Assembly: GCA_945861435.1 (NCBI GenBank)
Contig: CAMAUX010000003.1
Location: 62,001-126,000 of the forward strand
DNA from: Chthoniobacter flavus
GTDB taxonomy: Bacteria; Verrucomicrobiota; Verrucomicrobiia; Chthoniobacterales; Chthoniobacteraceae
Direction: 5' to 3'
DNA: 64,000 bases
The notes under the pieces: generated by a model
What the model was told of the DNA's origin: nothing
The model's database searches: none
The model's input: only the letters and a program-made list of their open reading frames with translations
Part shown: one piece after another, positions 52,101 through 58,677 of the stretch
Position numbering within the stretch: position 1 is the first letter of the stretch
How the letters are laid out: each line of letters opens with the position of its first letter
Translations under genes and position numbers: made by a program

Positions 52101-55100
52101 CCCCAACCCGCTTATCTTCAACAGCAACGCCGCCAACACCTTCTCCGGCGGCCTCGATGTCTTCCAAGGATTCGTGCGCGCGGGCACCGTCAACGACACC
52201 TTCGGATCCGGCCCCATCCGCATCGCCCCCGGCACCGGCCTCGCTCTGATGAGCAGCGCCAATCTGCCCGCCACCGGCCCCGGCTCGCTCACCAGCTACG
52301 CGGTCAACTCCGCCTCGCACACCATCCTCGCGCTGCGCCCGAACTCCAACCTCACCATCAACTCCCTGGCCACCGTCACAGCGATGTTCCCCTCATTGCG
52401 CATGACCGGTTCCTCCACCCAGGGAGCCCTGCTCGCCAACGACGGCGGTGGCACCAACTTCTTCAACTGGCTCAACGGCTCCGACCTCTCCACCCTCGGC
52501 AACGGCTCCTGGTTCATTGGCAGCCTCAACGGCAATGCGGAAATCAACGGCACCGCCGCAATCGGCGCCGGCTCTCCGATTCCGGGTGTCACCGGCGGCG
52601 TCTACCGCTTCGGCGGCGGCGGTGCCAACGTCTTTTTCAACCCCTCCAGCGCCGCCTCCGTCCTCGTCAACAACGGCGCCACGCCCAACCGACTTCTCGT
52701 TGGAAAACCCTACGCGCTCGCTGGCAACGGCATCGTGTATTTCAACGGAAACATCAACAACACCTACTCCGGCGGCACCACCATCTCCCGCGTGCGCGAC
52801 GGCTCCGGCAACTTTGTTTCCAGCCAGCTCAACGTCCGCAGCGGTTACTCCTCCAAACCCCTCGGCACCGGTCGCGTCGACGTCTACGGGACCCTTTCCT
52901 TCGAAGGCAACGGCGCTGCCGTCTCCAACGCTGGAGGCAACACCAACTTGTTCACCTTCCATCCCGGCGCCCGCCTCCTCATCGACAACAACAGCGGCGG
53001 CGCCTACTCCAACCCCACTGGCAATACGAACGGCCGCTGGGGCGATGCCGAGCCGATCTCCCTCAACTCCAGCTCGCTGGAACTCATCGGAAACACAACC
53101 GCCACGAGCCCCTACAACGTGGAAACCGTCGGCGCACTGACCTTCTCCGGTGGCAGCATCCTGCGTTCAGCCTACAGCGGCAGCGCCTCCACCGACCTCA
53201 TCCTCAACAGCATCACCCGCGCGGGAACTGGCTCCACCCTTCTCCTCGATCACACCAGTGGAAAGCTGGGGACGGCCGCCGGGACGGGATCCATCGACCG
53301 TATCAAGCTCACCACCGTGCCATCCGTTGCCAACGGACTGCTAGGCAGCAACAACATGGTGAGCCCCTTCATCCTCAGCCGTGCCGACAGCCAGTTCCTC
53401 AAATACGATGCCACCCTGGGCTTCCAGTTTGTCACACAAGGCACCGCTCTCACCGGCTACGTCGCCACCACCACCACACCGCTCAGCGGCACCGTCAACG
53501 CCGCCCTCACCAACGGCATCGGCATCCTGAGCTACGACTCCACCAGCGCTGCCACTCTCGGCGCTAATCTCGATCTTTACGCGCTGCGCACTCAGGGCGA
53601 CATCAACTCCTCCGCGGAAAGCGCCTTTACCCAGATCACCATCCGCAGCGGCGGCCTCACCCTCTACGGAGGCACCGCCCGCACCATCAAAGCCGACCTC
53701 ATCTTCGGCACCGCTGCCGCACCGGCCGAGGCCCTCATTCACGCGAGCTCCGCAGGCCTCACCATCGATGGTCAGCTCACCGCCAGCTCCGTCACCAAGT
53801 TCGGCACCAGCACCCTCACCATCAACCAGGACCAGAAGTCCATCGCCGGTGCTTGGAATCTCAACGGGGGCTCTCTCATTGTCCAAACCCCCGGCGGGCT
53901 CGGCACCTCCTCCAACCCGGTCAATCTCAACGGCAGTTCGGGCACCGCTTCCGGCCTCATCACCAACGAACTCCGCCTCAATTTCAACTCCGGCTCCCCA
54001 GACGAACTCGTCTTCACCTCCGGAAAGATCAGCACCCTCGAAAACAACCAGATCCGCTTCCAGAGCGCCAACGATCGCACCGCCCGCATCGCCGCCCTCG
54101 ACCTCAAAGCCGTTACTCCGGCCAGTTCCACCCTCGCCATCCCGGGCAACCTCTGGTTGCGCGTCGACGGCCTGCGCTCACGCCTCAACACGGGCGCGAT
54201 GACCCTCTTCGCCGATTACAACCTCCACGTTGACGCCGGCAACTACAGCACCCCCGGCTCCACCGTCGCGGTCGCCCCAGACTCTATCAGCAATGGGGGC
54301 CTTTATAACCTCAGCAAGACCGGCGACGGCGTCCTCCTCCTTGGCAACAACTCCAACCTCACCGGAGCCCGCACCTTCACCGTCTCCGAGGGCGCAGTCA
54401 AAGTTCTCAACAACAACTCCCTCGGCGCGGCGGGCTTCTCCACCGTCGTCGAAAACGGCGGCGTTCTCGACGTCGGCGTCTCCAACTTCACCCCGCCCTC
54501 CACCGTCTCCCTCCAGCCCGGTGCTATCGAACGCTGGTCCGCCAACAACGCGCGCCCCACAGGCTACACCCTCGGCCCCGGCGTCCATCTCCAAGTCGCC
54601 GCCGACCAGACCGGCACCGCTGCCTACAAGCTCAACGGCGGCTCCATCATGGGCTACCTGCCGCTCGACGTCGACCAGCAGATGGTCGTCGCCACCCTCG
54701 GCTCCAACGTGTCCTTCGAACTCCAGGGCGATTCCTCCGTCGGCCAGCCTTATCCTGCGGGCACCCACGTCAGCACCGGCACCGCCAACCAAGTCACCTA
54801 CGACATGGGCAAGGCCAACCTCATGAACTCGGCCATCGATCCCAAGTACCAGGGATCCTTCCTCCGCGTCATGGGCAACATCACCGCCGCCGCCGGCCTC
54901 ACCACACCGCCCGTCCTCACCAAACTCGGCCAGGACCACGTCGTCCTCGGCGGATCCAACTCCGGGTTCGACACCACCGTGCGCGAAGGCACCCTCTTCG
55001 CCGGCAGCACCGACACCCTCCCCACCGACCGCACCCTCTCCGTCGTCTCCGACGGCGCCTTCGATCTCAACGGGTTCAGCGTCACCGTCGGCGCGCTCCA

Positions 55101-55905
55101 AGGCAACTCCACCGCCGCCCGCGTCCTCAACAGCTCCACCGTCCCCGGCACCCTCACCGTCAATGGCGGCGGCACCTACACGGGCACCCTGCAGGGCAAC
55201 CTCGCCCTCTCCAAGGGCGGCTCGCAGACGCTGGCGCTTTCCGCCAATCACACCTACACCGGCGCTACCACCATCGAACAAGGCACCCTCTCCCTCAGCG
55301 GCAGCCTTTCCAAGACCGGCTCCGTCGAGATCCGCAATGGCGGCACCCTCGCTCTCGCCGCCTCCACAGTGCCCAGCTTCGACCGCATCAACGACGCAGC
55401 TTCCCTCACCATCCGCAATGGCGGCACCTTCGCCACCAACGGCCTCAGCGAAGGCGTCCCCACCTTCAACCAGTCCTCCGCCATGGGCGCCCTCTCCCTC
55501 GAGATCGGCGCAGCCATCGATTTCGGCACCGGCGCGCTGGGCAGCACCCTCTTCTTCCAAAGCCTCGCCTCCGTGGAGCAGGGGGGCACCATCACCATCC
55601 TCAACTGGACTGGCAGCCCCCTCCTCGACGACACGACCGCCACCAACGACCGTCTCCTCTTCAAAACCGCTCCCAGCTTCTCCCGCACCCAACTCGCCCA
55701 GATCCAGTTCAAGGACGACTCCGGGAACCTCTACCCCACGGGCGCCGCCCTCATCGACTACAGCGGTTACTCCGAACTCGTCCCCGTCCCGGAACCCTCC
55801 ACATGGATCCTCGGTGGCCTCGCACTCGGGCTCCTCGGTTACCGCCATCGCCGCCAACTCCTCCGAGCCCTCCGCTCCCAGGGTTCTCAGGACGCTGCCT
55901 CCTGA
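40171..55905 (+). CDS. Giant autotransporter-associated beta-strand-repeat protein with PEP-CTERM signal
   Basis: 5,244 residues from a GTG at 40171. A long N-terminus holds a hydrophobic export signal (LARFLSTGAVLAAMGMAVES, about residues 36-55). The first module reads NFVWDPLGLGAGG, GGTWVLGGSSTNWLSGGTY and NNAAIFGG, as in family members. The bulk is dozens of PATR (TIGR02601-type) repeats, e.g. SGASSFTGTTLVSAGVLQVG and GLNTYTGVTTVKEGVLQV, expected to form a long right-handed beta-helix. At least six copies of a second, about 60-residue module occur at 45.2-45.9, 49.9-50.2 and 51.1-51.7 kb. The C-terminus is PEP-CTERM: VPEPSTW (55786-55806), a hydrophobic span and a basic tail. Likely a surface adhesin or sheath protein anchored by exosortase/archaeosortase-type processing. 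No autotransporter beta-barrel is present. Base skew changes within it. Confidence 0.95.
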   Translation: MIFPPQESRARLRTERHSPLSVASALRRRPRPLAVSLARFLSTGAVLAAMGMAVESAHGANFVWDPLGLGAGGSMSGGTWVLGGSSTNWLSGGTYQNWADNNAAIFGGPFTQPTTVTVDSNVKITSLTFNTAGYTIAASATGVVQLNLGATPIVVNADAVMSAGMSGAGVGFAKQGTGALTLSGASSFTGTTLVSAGVLQVGDGTGNGRLLVSSPITISTGANLRFNGADITTGAYTGALSGDGTLEVVGGEVRLNGNGSAFTGLTKVSAGTMQFGKVAALYGGDSSKWTEANIVVESGGTLALSVGGTGDFSSANISALAATGSASGGFKSGAILGLSTATSIAPSFSFAGVLADPNGGANALGLSKLGANTLILSGLNTYTGVTTVKEGVLQVAGPGVLYGGLNGWTASKVVVESGATLSLPVGGASDFTAADVAFVLQRLGVDPGSGGLRSGSLLGLDTTNAPGGTFTLSASFADGTGVGASPLGVSKLGTGSLVLTGTSTYSGRTVVGGGTLEVGSGGTSGSILNTSEVNLAAGAGLKFNRTDSYGGAQASVISGEGSLEVAKGTLSLTGLSTYSGTTKVGQGATLVINSLSTGGTSALGTGTLTGDDIILDGGKVQYSGTGSSNSRRLTVTEKGATIESSGRGSLSMSLLEVLFTGNGDRIFTLGGTRVGNLSGTSVGGNTFSGVIGDSIVRDGNGDPILDAFLSPTVLGSTHLVKEGPGTWVINPLTNSTYSGTTRINGGTLVVSTLDSFLFQGSSLGSSDATASNLVINGGTLRIQKGAGAYEETDRSFTIGPNGATIDSADSVARVYFNGLNFANDYIDFEGDTAHTLTLKGYSPSNNRMELQITDFGSYKTSLIKSGPRVWELSRNRVEPMTYTGDTVVQGGMLSLDLNGLKTGRTLISTSSRLVLEGATLSISGQDNLSQTQGFAGVLLKPGASNYVVTVSGTNGRLTNTFGAISRQVGATLDLVYDPASSSKITLNSTQANLGTTGILGAYVTVNGADWAAVSAGKIVPLATASYTNVLYGNAIQDGASTNVRINEVQAGRSSDDVVLNGSTVRINTLLQNYSGAGAADAVVDLAGGTLRFSGLGGAMIGRDKKGLTLGKSVNPGVITAGDADNQAGELLLSNLNANGELFVVNSRIANNGSGALTLVLRSAPTLDQNFITTPGTIILNGANTFSGGTYVNEGFVRIASGSALGSGPITFGSGGSSILADNRAVQRIVGIASTNTTTRDIANALVFKGDTIIGDKGTILGVAGTGLLNFSGTVDLGGDTRFLTINPAYVSLFGVVSNGGLAKVGTGTLALLNSANNFSGNLYLNEGNLDIVPGGLGSGLVFLNGGALSSLASLNGAASARSIQNDVSVTGDFQIGRAGLGQGTDLGGSFDLNGVTAATRKITVSTTGVQQRISGSINGGGFTKVGLGELIISGSNNFADGLVVAQGTVRITGTGTTGLNYTTNLVSIRGGLNDGESTMLALSGPSNFGSAQPLALNGGGASRMAMLALGSGFAEGTGNTINFASSGGGLQKIQLASGQNAGLLLDGIRYADDVVGRTYGGGGLPGVWLGATKANGVFTGSVISRNAKTPGFGGGAPYRFGGGGGTLTIASTNALTGIGPILVGSDGVANQGAAGTLFLPQSQSYAGEVIVGNGGTLVVGKDGAFGSKAQYTFSSVSSQEVVAKGNAFAEITGISDTSSLTTGMLVSGSGIAPGTTISSIVIGGPSPRVFLSSKTTGPVSSVTFGPATVTLNSGTLNLRTSGVFGQVDSQYASRTLRLTANSTLNLDSLGGANYATLELGGMIFAGGQGSVGRTLSLNSGSSGLNQNLELRVVGPTYLEDTSTGVSLVGGATGTTPDPITFVLDPERVTVTDTSGLAAGMVIVGKNIPAGTTVVSVDPNRTTFTMSAAATGVDAGPLSFLAGSTAGSTFTINGGGSSASFLTFVGPILQNQLLTSVAAPRSLTFSPSSTTTIVLGADNQYGGTTAVNSGTVVLANAGAAGMAGNGVSLGGATLGLRADASTTFDFGTLTIGGAGRALNVGRLTKSGVASTLSFDAITTTTTADLTITGERDAAFKLNGALTLGGNFNLNVRGARAEIGAVSGTFSLTKGDTGLLVLSGARTQGTSFINRGTVLVRHDSGAGAADVFGTALDVSAGGSSGLFLAGARSYASAITLSGNSAASNQVFGGIEAGAKTFGTLTMTGTSATVTNKLFLTAEGGAITFGGVISQGTAGTTAGLEVQVGSTGSGIINGNLGSPALGIGTVNLTAANTFSGNFTLNSGTAVGTAVLSTLLGGPFGVGSTLVLNGGSLQLNGAATGTKDTVFTNSSLAPALNVAGGARVGIANVNNQLFTQFRVGSLNRVGGGTLVLSPNTDDFGAASRTRFSVQSAPSATNGILAPWTVLTAASGGGSAADFAAVSVSDVQRFSAYVADSASNTSTSVVADPTGRTLAANRTAYALKLGGSLLLNNFTYNLGAASGSAMTAFAGLILNGGASISGGTLQFGATEVDLYNDSASAISANLVGRPYLASGLTKFGPGTLTLSGSNGYRGPTFVNEGALVFGGTSTLPRFTEGGTLKASALTIGTLGSVNLGGNSMEVASLAGNYGAVLTFGGSNSLIVGRSNAATTFAGQISAASGTLTKVGTGRLILDNTRGDSTANSLASLNVDEGQVRLYITDQSSGTPYTAANSLPSATAINLRGGSLELYSSGDNSSSQQTLTAGYNITVSGGNSTLSSDRAGASESNKLIELGSLSLGRNSLTVSNGNSIFAKFAGATTLTSPALIIANSEFVLEGPIGDGGLGYTLNKTGGNVLYLNSPSSTYSGGTMVAAGTLIFGTRGGDPIRSPGSTFVPNSLAKAGTGDIFLLNSATVRLNDSGNLNAGQSLRVINTSLVTPPIVDIRSDRPLSSYRISAAGSGVLALGTGSTGGSTANPVGIFANPIDLASLGDGTWGLSASQDTIYTPTVLGPGAGNNYRFYGTSGATLVLQEANVLTGKAGLVVGRPLTDLGVAQGNMSVTVRLTLGQNLTGSTVIYRGNNRGGYTGRVDARGTIASTTIENYGRLEFNGNGRLTNDAGVQLGTFIARPGSSLRLSYDDDLAGFLVPTGLGASNAGTFLNKWQDSLPVVLDGSQLELANTPQLQNVETIGGITFGGGSEVRLERRGANGLPTLIVQGPLSRVGLGTLAIRTSDNDLLGLPGALGTVSAERLILGDTATLPARGSASGSVVNMVSPRFFNIGQMMFLDYDPAGTTGFSNASFFGATTTVTGGTGSTVITLTGNTVASLGLVAGMPVTGANIPIGATIASVNSAANTVTLSATPTATLTQVTFSGTNSSTFNNGGPTNGTAVLFHTTTAVTTVNAGADIWALRTDVGIAGVNPITIRSGGLATNNTNGLTIAAPLVFANNGTPVEADIWTNSGNNGLILTGAVSASNLTKNGLGRLVLAGASPSLTGQVQTNGGTLEVRGAPSLGAVTDVRLHGSYLNNDGTYQMPLLEIRSDGTSTATHPSTGFFNSTVTVAEGIPYAELYSDRYSAAGSNLTMSIRGLTVEGGGAAGTSLSLRNGNDYDITVDGATRLGLAGRTAPVSLNVQNNNGTNQVILAGPLLGGTPTVIKNGNGPLRLVNATPAATNTFAGTIVLNEGTLELANQITLAVTNSSGTTQLTGLPSTANFYNGMAVTGTNVGANSVLSSFDAAARTATLSVNSTAAVTSATFSPPSITLTGLVNTAGASTVAVSSAAGLSVGMIAVGNGIPIGATITGISGTTVTLSAPSSAAVSLTGITNTSGSSLLSGLSSVSNLAVGMTVTGDKVAANSTITAIDPIAKTVTLSAITTGAVTAASFVVPVSSASFTVANNQLIGPGSIIVNGNNGSRSMLRVVSDTNYFNPLSLDSNSLTVTGQTTLQFDRFSGNGAITHVLGGDRAVFTTQGSPNVLIGGSLSAIWQGRTVINDNPIFNIQGPSLQLGGGLLADSVTGQGRILKTGPNPLIFNSNAANTFSGGLDVFQGFVRAGTVNDTFGSGPIRIAPGTGLALMSSANLPATGPGSLTSYAVNSASHTILALRPNSNLTINSLATVTAMFPSLRMTGSSTQGALLANDGGGTNFFNWLNGSDLSTLGNGSWFIGSLNGNAEINGTAAIGAGSPIPGVTGGVYRFGGGGANVFFNPSSAASVLVNNGATPNRLLVGKPYALAGNGIVYFNGNINNTYSGGTTISRVRDGSGNFVSSQLNVRSGYSSKPLGTGRVDVYGTLSFEGNGAAVSNAGGNTNLFTFHPGARLLIDNNSGGAYSNPTGNTNGRWGDAEPISLNSSSLELIGNTTATSPYNVETVGALTFSGGSILRSAYSGSASTDLILNSITRAGTGSTLLLDHTSGKLGTAAGTGSIDRIKLTTVPSVANGLLGSNNMVSPFILSRADSQFLKYDATLGFQFVTQGTALTGYVATTTTPLSGTVNAALTNGIGILSYDSTSAATLGANLDLYALRTQGDINSSAESAFTQITIRSGGLTLYGGTARTIKADLIFGTAAAPAEALIHASSAGLTIDGQLTASSVTKFGTSTLTINQDQKSIAGAWNLNGGSLIVQTPGGLGTSSNPVNLNGSSGTASGLITNELRLNFNSGSPDELVFTSGKISTLENNQIRFQSANDRTARIAALDLKAVTPASSTLAIPGNLWLRVDGLRSRLNTGAMTLFADYNLHVDAGNYSTPGSTVAVAPDSISNGGLYNLSKTGDGVLLLGNNSNLTGARTFTVSEGAVKVLNNNSLGAAGFSTVVENGGVLDVGVSNFTPPSTVSLQPGAIERWSANNARPTGYTLGPGVHLQVAADQTGTAAYKLNGGSIMGYLPLDVDQQMVVATLGSNVSFELQGDSSVGQPYPAGTHVSTGTANQVTYDMGKANLMNSAIDPKYQGSFLRVMGNITAAAGLTTPPVLTKLGQDHVVLGGSNSGFDTTVREGTLFAGSTDTLPTDRTLSVVSDGAFDLNGFSVTVGALQGNSTAARVLNSSTVPGTLTVNGGGTYTGTLQGNLALSKGGSQTLALSANHTYTGATTIEQGTLSLSGSLSKTGSVEIRNGGTLALAASTVPSFDRINDAASLTIRNGGTFATNGLSEGVPTFNQSSAMGALSLEIGAAIDFGTGALGSTLFFQSLASVEQGGTITILNWTGSPLLDDTTATNDRLLFKTAPSFSRTQLAQIQFKDDSGNLYPTGAALIDYSGYSELVPVPEPSTWILGGLALGLLGYRHRRQLLRALRSQGSQDAAS
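55786..55905 (+). other. PEP-CTERM sorting signal of the giant protein
   Basis: The last 40 codons encode VPEPSTW, a membrane span (ILGGLALGLLGY) and a basic cluster (RHRRQLLRALRS). This is the tripartite PEP-CTERM signal recognised by exosortase (EpsH) systems of Gram-negative bacteria. No exosortase gene is visible in this window. Confidence 0.93.
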
Positions 55906-56032
55906 CGCCCTATCGGCTTCAAAATTCCACCCCGCAATCCGCGGCACCCGCTCACTTTCCAGTTGGCGTGCCCCCTCCTTTGGGGTAGGGAGCGAAACGC
56001 TTCCCTGAGGCTTCGTCCCCAAAACCCACCCC

Positions 56033-56707
56033 ATGCGCATCCTCGTCGTCGAAGATGACCCCAAGATCACCTCGTTCCTCGACGAGGGCTTTGCTCAAAG
56101 CGGCTTCTCCATCGACGCCGTCACCACCGCCGAAGCCGCATGGGAGCTCGCCTCCTCCACACGCTTCGACCTCGCCGTAGTCGACCTCATGCTCCCGGGG
56201 GCCGACGGCCTCTCCCTCGTCGAACGTCTCCGCTCCGAAGGAAACCCCATCCCCGTCATCGTCCTCAGCGCCAAACGCGCCGTCGAGGAACGCATCCGCT
56301 GCCTCGAACGCGGTGCCGATGACTTCGTCCCAAAACCCTTCGCCTTCGGCGAACTCCTCGCCCGCACCCAAGCCGTCGTCCGCCGCGTCCGCGGCTCCTC
56401 CGAGCAACGCACCCTCGCACTCGACGATCTCACCATGGATCTCTCCTCCCGCGAACTCTTCCTAGCGGGCGAACGCGTCGACCTCCAGCCTCGCGAATTC
56501 ATGCTCCTCGAGCATTTCCTCCGCAACCCCGGCCACCTCTTCTCCAAGGCCTACTTCCTCGAGCGTTTCTGGGGCTATAACGTCGACCCGCAGACCAACG
56601 TCATCGACGTCCTCGTCTGCAGGCTCCGCAAAAAAATCGAGAGGGAAGGGGCCCCCAAGCGCATCCACACCGTCCGAGGCGCGGGGTATGTCTACCGCTC
56701 GCAATAA
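56033..56707 (+). CDS. OmpR/PhoB-family response regulator
   Basis: 224 residues. Receiver domain with acidic pair ED/DD (residues 7-9), phospho-acceptor D51 in LAVVDLMLPGADG, and K101 in DDFVPKPF. The C-terminal winged helix (residues about 128-224) has LQPREFMLLEHFLRNPG and NVIDVLVCRLRKKIE, ending IHTVRGAGYVYRSQ. Closest in style to CusR/QseB-type regulators. It overlaps the histidine kinase gene by 20 bp, so the two are one translationally coupled pair. It lies 127 bp after the giant gene and is very C-rich on this strand. Confidence 0.96.
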   Translation: MRILVVEDDPKITSFLDEGFAQSGFSIDAVTTAEAAWELASSTRFDLAVVDLMLPGADGLSLVERLRSEGNPIPVIVLSAKRAVEERIRCLERGADDFVPKPFAFGELLARTQAVVRRVRGSSEQRTLALDDLTMDLSSRELFLAGERVDLQPREFMLLEHFLRNPGHLFSKAYFLERFWGYNVDPQTNVIDVLVCRLRKKIEREGAPKRIHTVRGAGYVYRSQ

Positions 56708-58217
56708 CCAGCCCGGCAGCCCTTCCGGCCGCCCGCCAGAACGCAAAAGTCCAGACCTTGCCCGCGGTACGTCCGCGGACGAACAGCCCCGTTCCGGCGA
56801 GGGCCCGGAGAGCCAGAGCCCGCTCTGGCGCAGCATCCCCGTCCGCCTCGCTGCCTGGCACACCCTCATCTATCTCACCGCCACCCTCGTCGTTTTCATC
56901 GCCGGTTACATGCTCCTCAGCCGCTGGGTCGATGAACAGGAGTCCCACCTCATCCAGCAGCGCCTCCACCAGTTCCGCCTCCAGTACGACCGCGACGGCC
57001 TCCGCGGCGTCCACGAAATGTGCCAGCAGCGCCTCCTGCGCACCTCCCGCACCTACTTCGTCCGCCTCCTCAACGATTCCGGCGAACAACTCTTCCAGCG
57101 CGACCCGCAGGATTGGGACGGCTTCCCCCTCGATTCCCTCCCCGCCAATCCCAAACCCGAACTCCGCTGGAACGAGGTCGACGGGCCGGACAACCTCCTC
57201 CTCCGCGTCGCCTCCCAGCGCACCAAGGACGGCGTCACCCTCCAAGTCGGTAAGACCCTCGAACTCCGCGACGAAATCCTCGGCCGCTTCCGCACCGCAT
57301 GGATCGGCATCGGCCTCTTCCTCGGTGCCGTGGGAGCCGCCGGCGGCGTCTACGCCACACGCCGCGCCCTCGCTCCCGTCGCCCAACTCACCGCCAACGC
57401 CCAAGCCATCATGGACACCGGCGACTTCTCCCGCCGCATCCGCGGTGCGCGCACCCGCGACGAACTCGACGAACTCGTCGGCTGCTTCAACGGCATGCTC
57501 GAAAAAATCGAGCGTCTCATCGCCGGCATGCGCGACGCCCTCGACAACGTCGCCCACGATCTCCGCACCCCCATGACTCGCCTCCGGCACAACGCGCTCC
57601 GGGCCGTCGAGGGCAACCTCGATCAACCCCAGTGCATCCATGCCCTCGGCGATTGCCTCGAGGAATCCGACCGCGTCCTCACCCTCCTCTCCAACCTCAT
57701 GGACATCGCCGAGGCCGAATCCGGCGCCCTCTCCTTCAAACGCCAGGAACTCTCCCTCCACCCCCTCGGGCTCAAAATCCTCGACCTCTATTCCGACCTC
57801 GCCGAGGAAAAACAAGTCGCCCTCCACGTCCACCTCCCCGAAGAACTCCGCGTCGACGGCGAGGAAATCCGCCTCTTCCGCGCCATCGCCAACCTCGTCG
57901 ACAACGCCCTCAAATACTCCGGCCCCGGCGGCTCCGTCCGCCTCACCGGTTCGCTCCGCTCCGGCACGGTCCATATCGAGGTCGCTGACCAGGGCTGCGG
58001 CATCCCTCAGGACGAACTCCCCCGCATCTGGGAACGCCTCTACCGCGTCGACCGCAGCCGCGACCTCAAGGGCCTCGGCCTCGGCCTCAGCCTCGTCAAA
58101 GCCATCGTCGAAGCCCATGGCGGCTCCGTCGGCGTGGTCAGCGAGTTTGGCAAAGGCTCCCGCTTTCTCCTTCAGTTCCCCGCGGCCTCCCGCCCGGCTC
58201 CCAAACCCGCCGCGTAG
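56688..58217 (+). CDS. Membrane sensor histidine kinase
   Basis: 509 residues. A polar N-terminus of about 50 residues, TM1 (57-78), a periplasmic sensor of about 125 residues, TM2 (204-224), a HAMP linker, and an H-box DNVAHDLRTPMTRLRHNAL with His290. ATPase motifs follow: NLVDNALKYSGPG (N-box), VADQGCGIPQDE (G1), and LGLGLSLVKAIVEAHGG (G2). CusS-like architecture. It phosphorylates the overlapping response regulator; the signal is unknown. It is 460 bp upstream of the second giant beta-repeat gene. Confidence 0.96.
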   Translation: MSTARNNQPGSPSGRPPERKSPDLARGTSADEQPRSGEGPESQSPLWRSIPVRLAAWHTLIYLTATLVVFIAGYMLLSRWVDEQESHLIQQRLHQFRLQYDRDGLRGVHEMCQQRLLRTSRTYFVRLLNDSGEQLFQRDPQDWDGFPLDSLPANPKPELRWNEVDGPDNLLLRVASQRTKDGVTLQVGKTLELRDEILGRFRTAWIGIGLFLGAVGAAGGVYATRRALAPVAQLTANAQAIMDTGDFSRRIRGARTRDELDELVGCFNGMLEKIERLIAGMRDALDNVAHDLRTPMTRLRHNALRAVEGNLDQPQCIHALGDCLEESDRVLTLLSNLMDIAEAESGALSFKRQELSLHPLGLKILDLYSDLAEEKQVALHVHLPEELRVDGEEIRLFRAIANLVDNALKYSGPGGSVRLTGSLRSGTVHIEVADQGCGIPQDELPRIWERLYRVDRSRDLKGLGLGLSLVKAIVEAHGGSVGVVSEFGKGSRFLLQFPAASRPAPKPAA

Positions 58218-58677
58218 GCGCCCCTCTGTCCTTGCCGCTCGCTGCTGTGCGCACTGCCTTCAGCCGCCCTCCACCAAAATCGGCGTCTGCCTCCTCCTGA
58301 CCCCTCCGGGGCCGGTGCGCTTCAGCGCGTCCACCGCGTCCACCGCGTCCACCGCGTCCATCGGCATCCCGCGGCGAGGAAAAGGACGGCGTATAAATTG
58401 GTCCCGCGAGGGGGCGTTTTCCGCAGAGAAGCAGCAGGTATGCCACGGTGGTTTGTGAAGTATTTTCACCCAGCTTTCGCAGGTGTCTTTTTATTTTTAA
58501 TTCACACGAGATTTTGCGGCTTTTAGCTGGGGTGCAGGTCGGCATCGTTATATATGAGGAAAGGCTTGCTGATGATTTTCTTCCGCTCCCTCCGCTCCTG
58601 CCACGTTTCCACTGATTCCCCCTAAGGACCGGCGCAAGGATTCACCGCCTCGTGTTGGCTTTTCATACATCCCCTCG
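58218..58677. other. 460-bp region upstream of the second giant gene
   Basis: No gene. It contains four 9-bp repeats (58327-58362). An AT-rich stretch (about 58460-58560), with TTATATAT near 58548 as a possible -10 without a convincing -35, probably holds the giant gene's promoter. The ATG at 58678 is preceded by TCATACATCCCCTCG, with no SD. The AT-rich patch resembles the one before the first giant gene (40090-40165). Confidence 0.5.
58327..58362. repeat. Four tandem copies of a 9-bp unit (GCGTCCACC)
   Basis: GCGTCCACC occurs three times exactly, and once as GCGTCCATC, in uninterrupted tandem array. It is non-coding in context; on the minus strand it would read as repeated VDA. Such short arrays are prone to length change. 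Confidence 0.9.

Noticed and set aside
56601-58118. 505-codon minus-strand frame opposite the histidine kinase
   Set aside because: Glu/Ala/Val-rich mirror of kinase codons; the + strand kinase motifs are complete.
58327-58362. CRISPR-like array
   Set aside because: The units are 9 bp in direct tandem with no spacers; no cas genes are present in the window.
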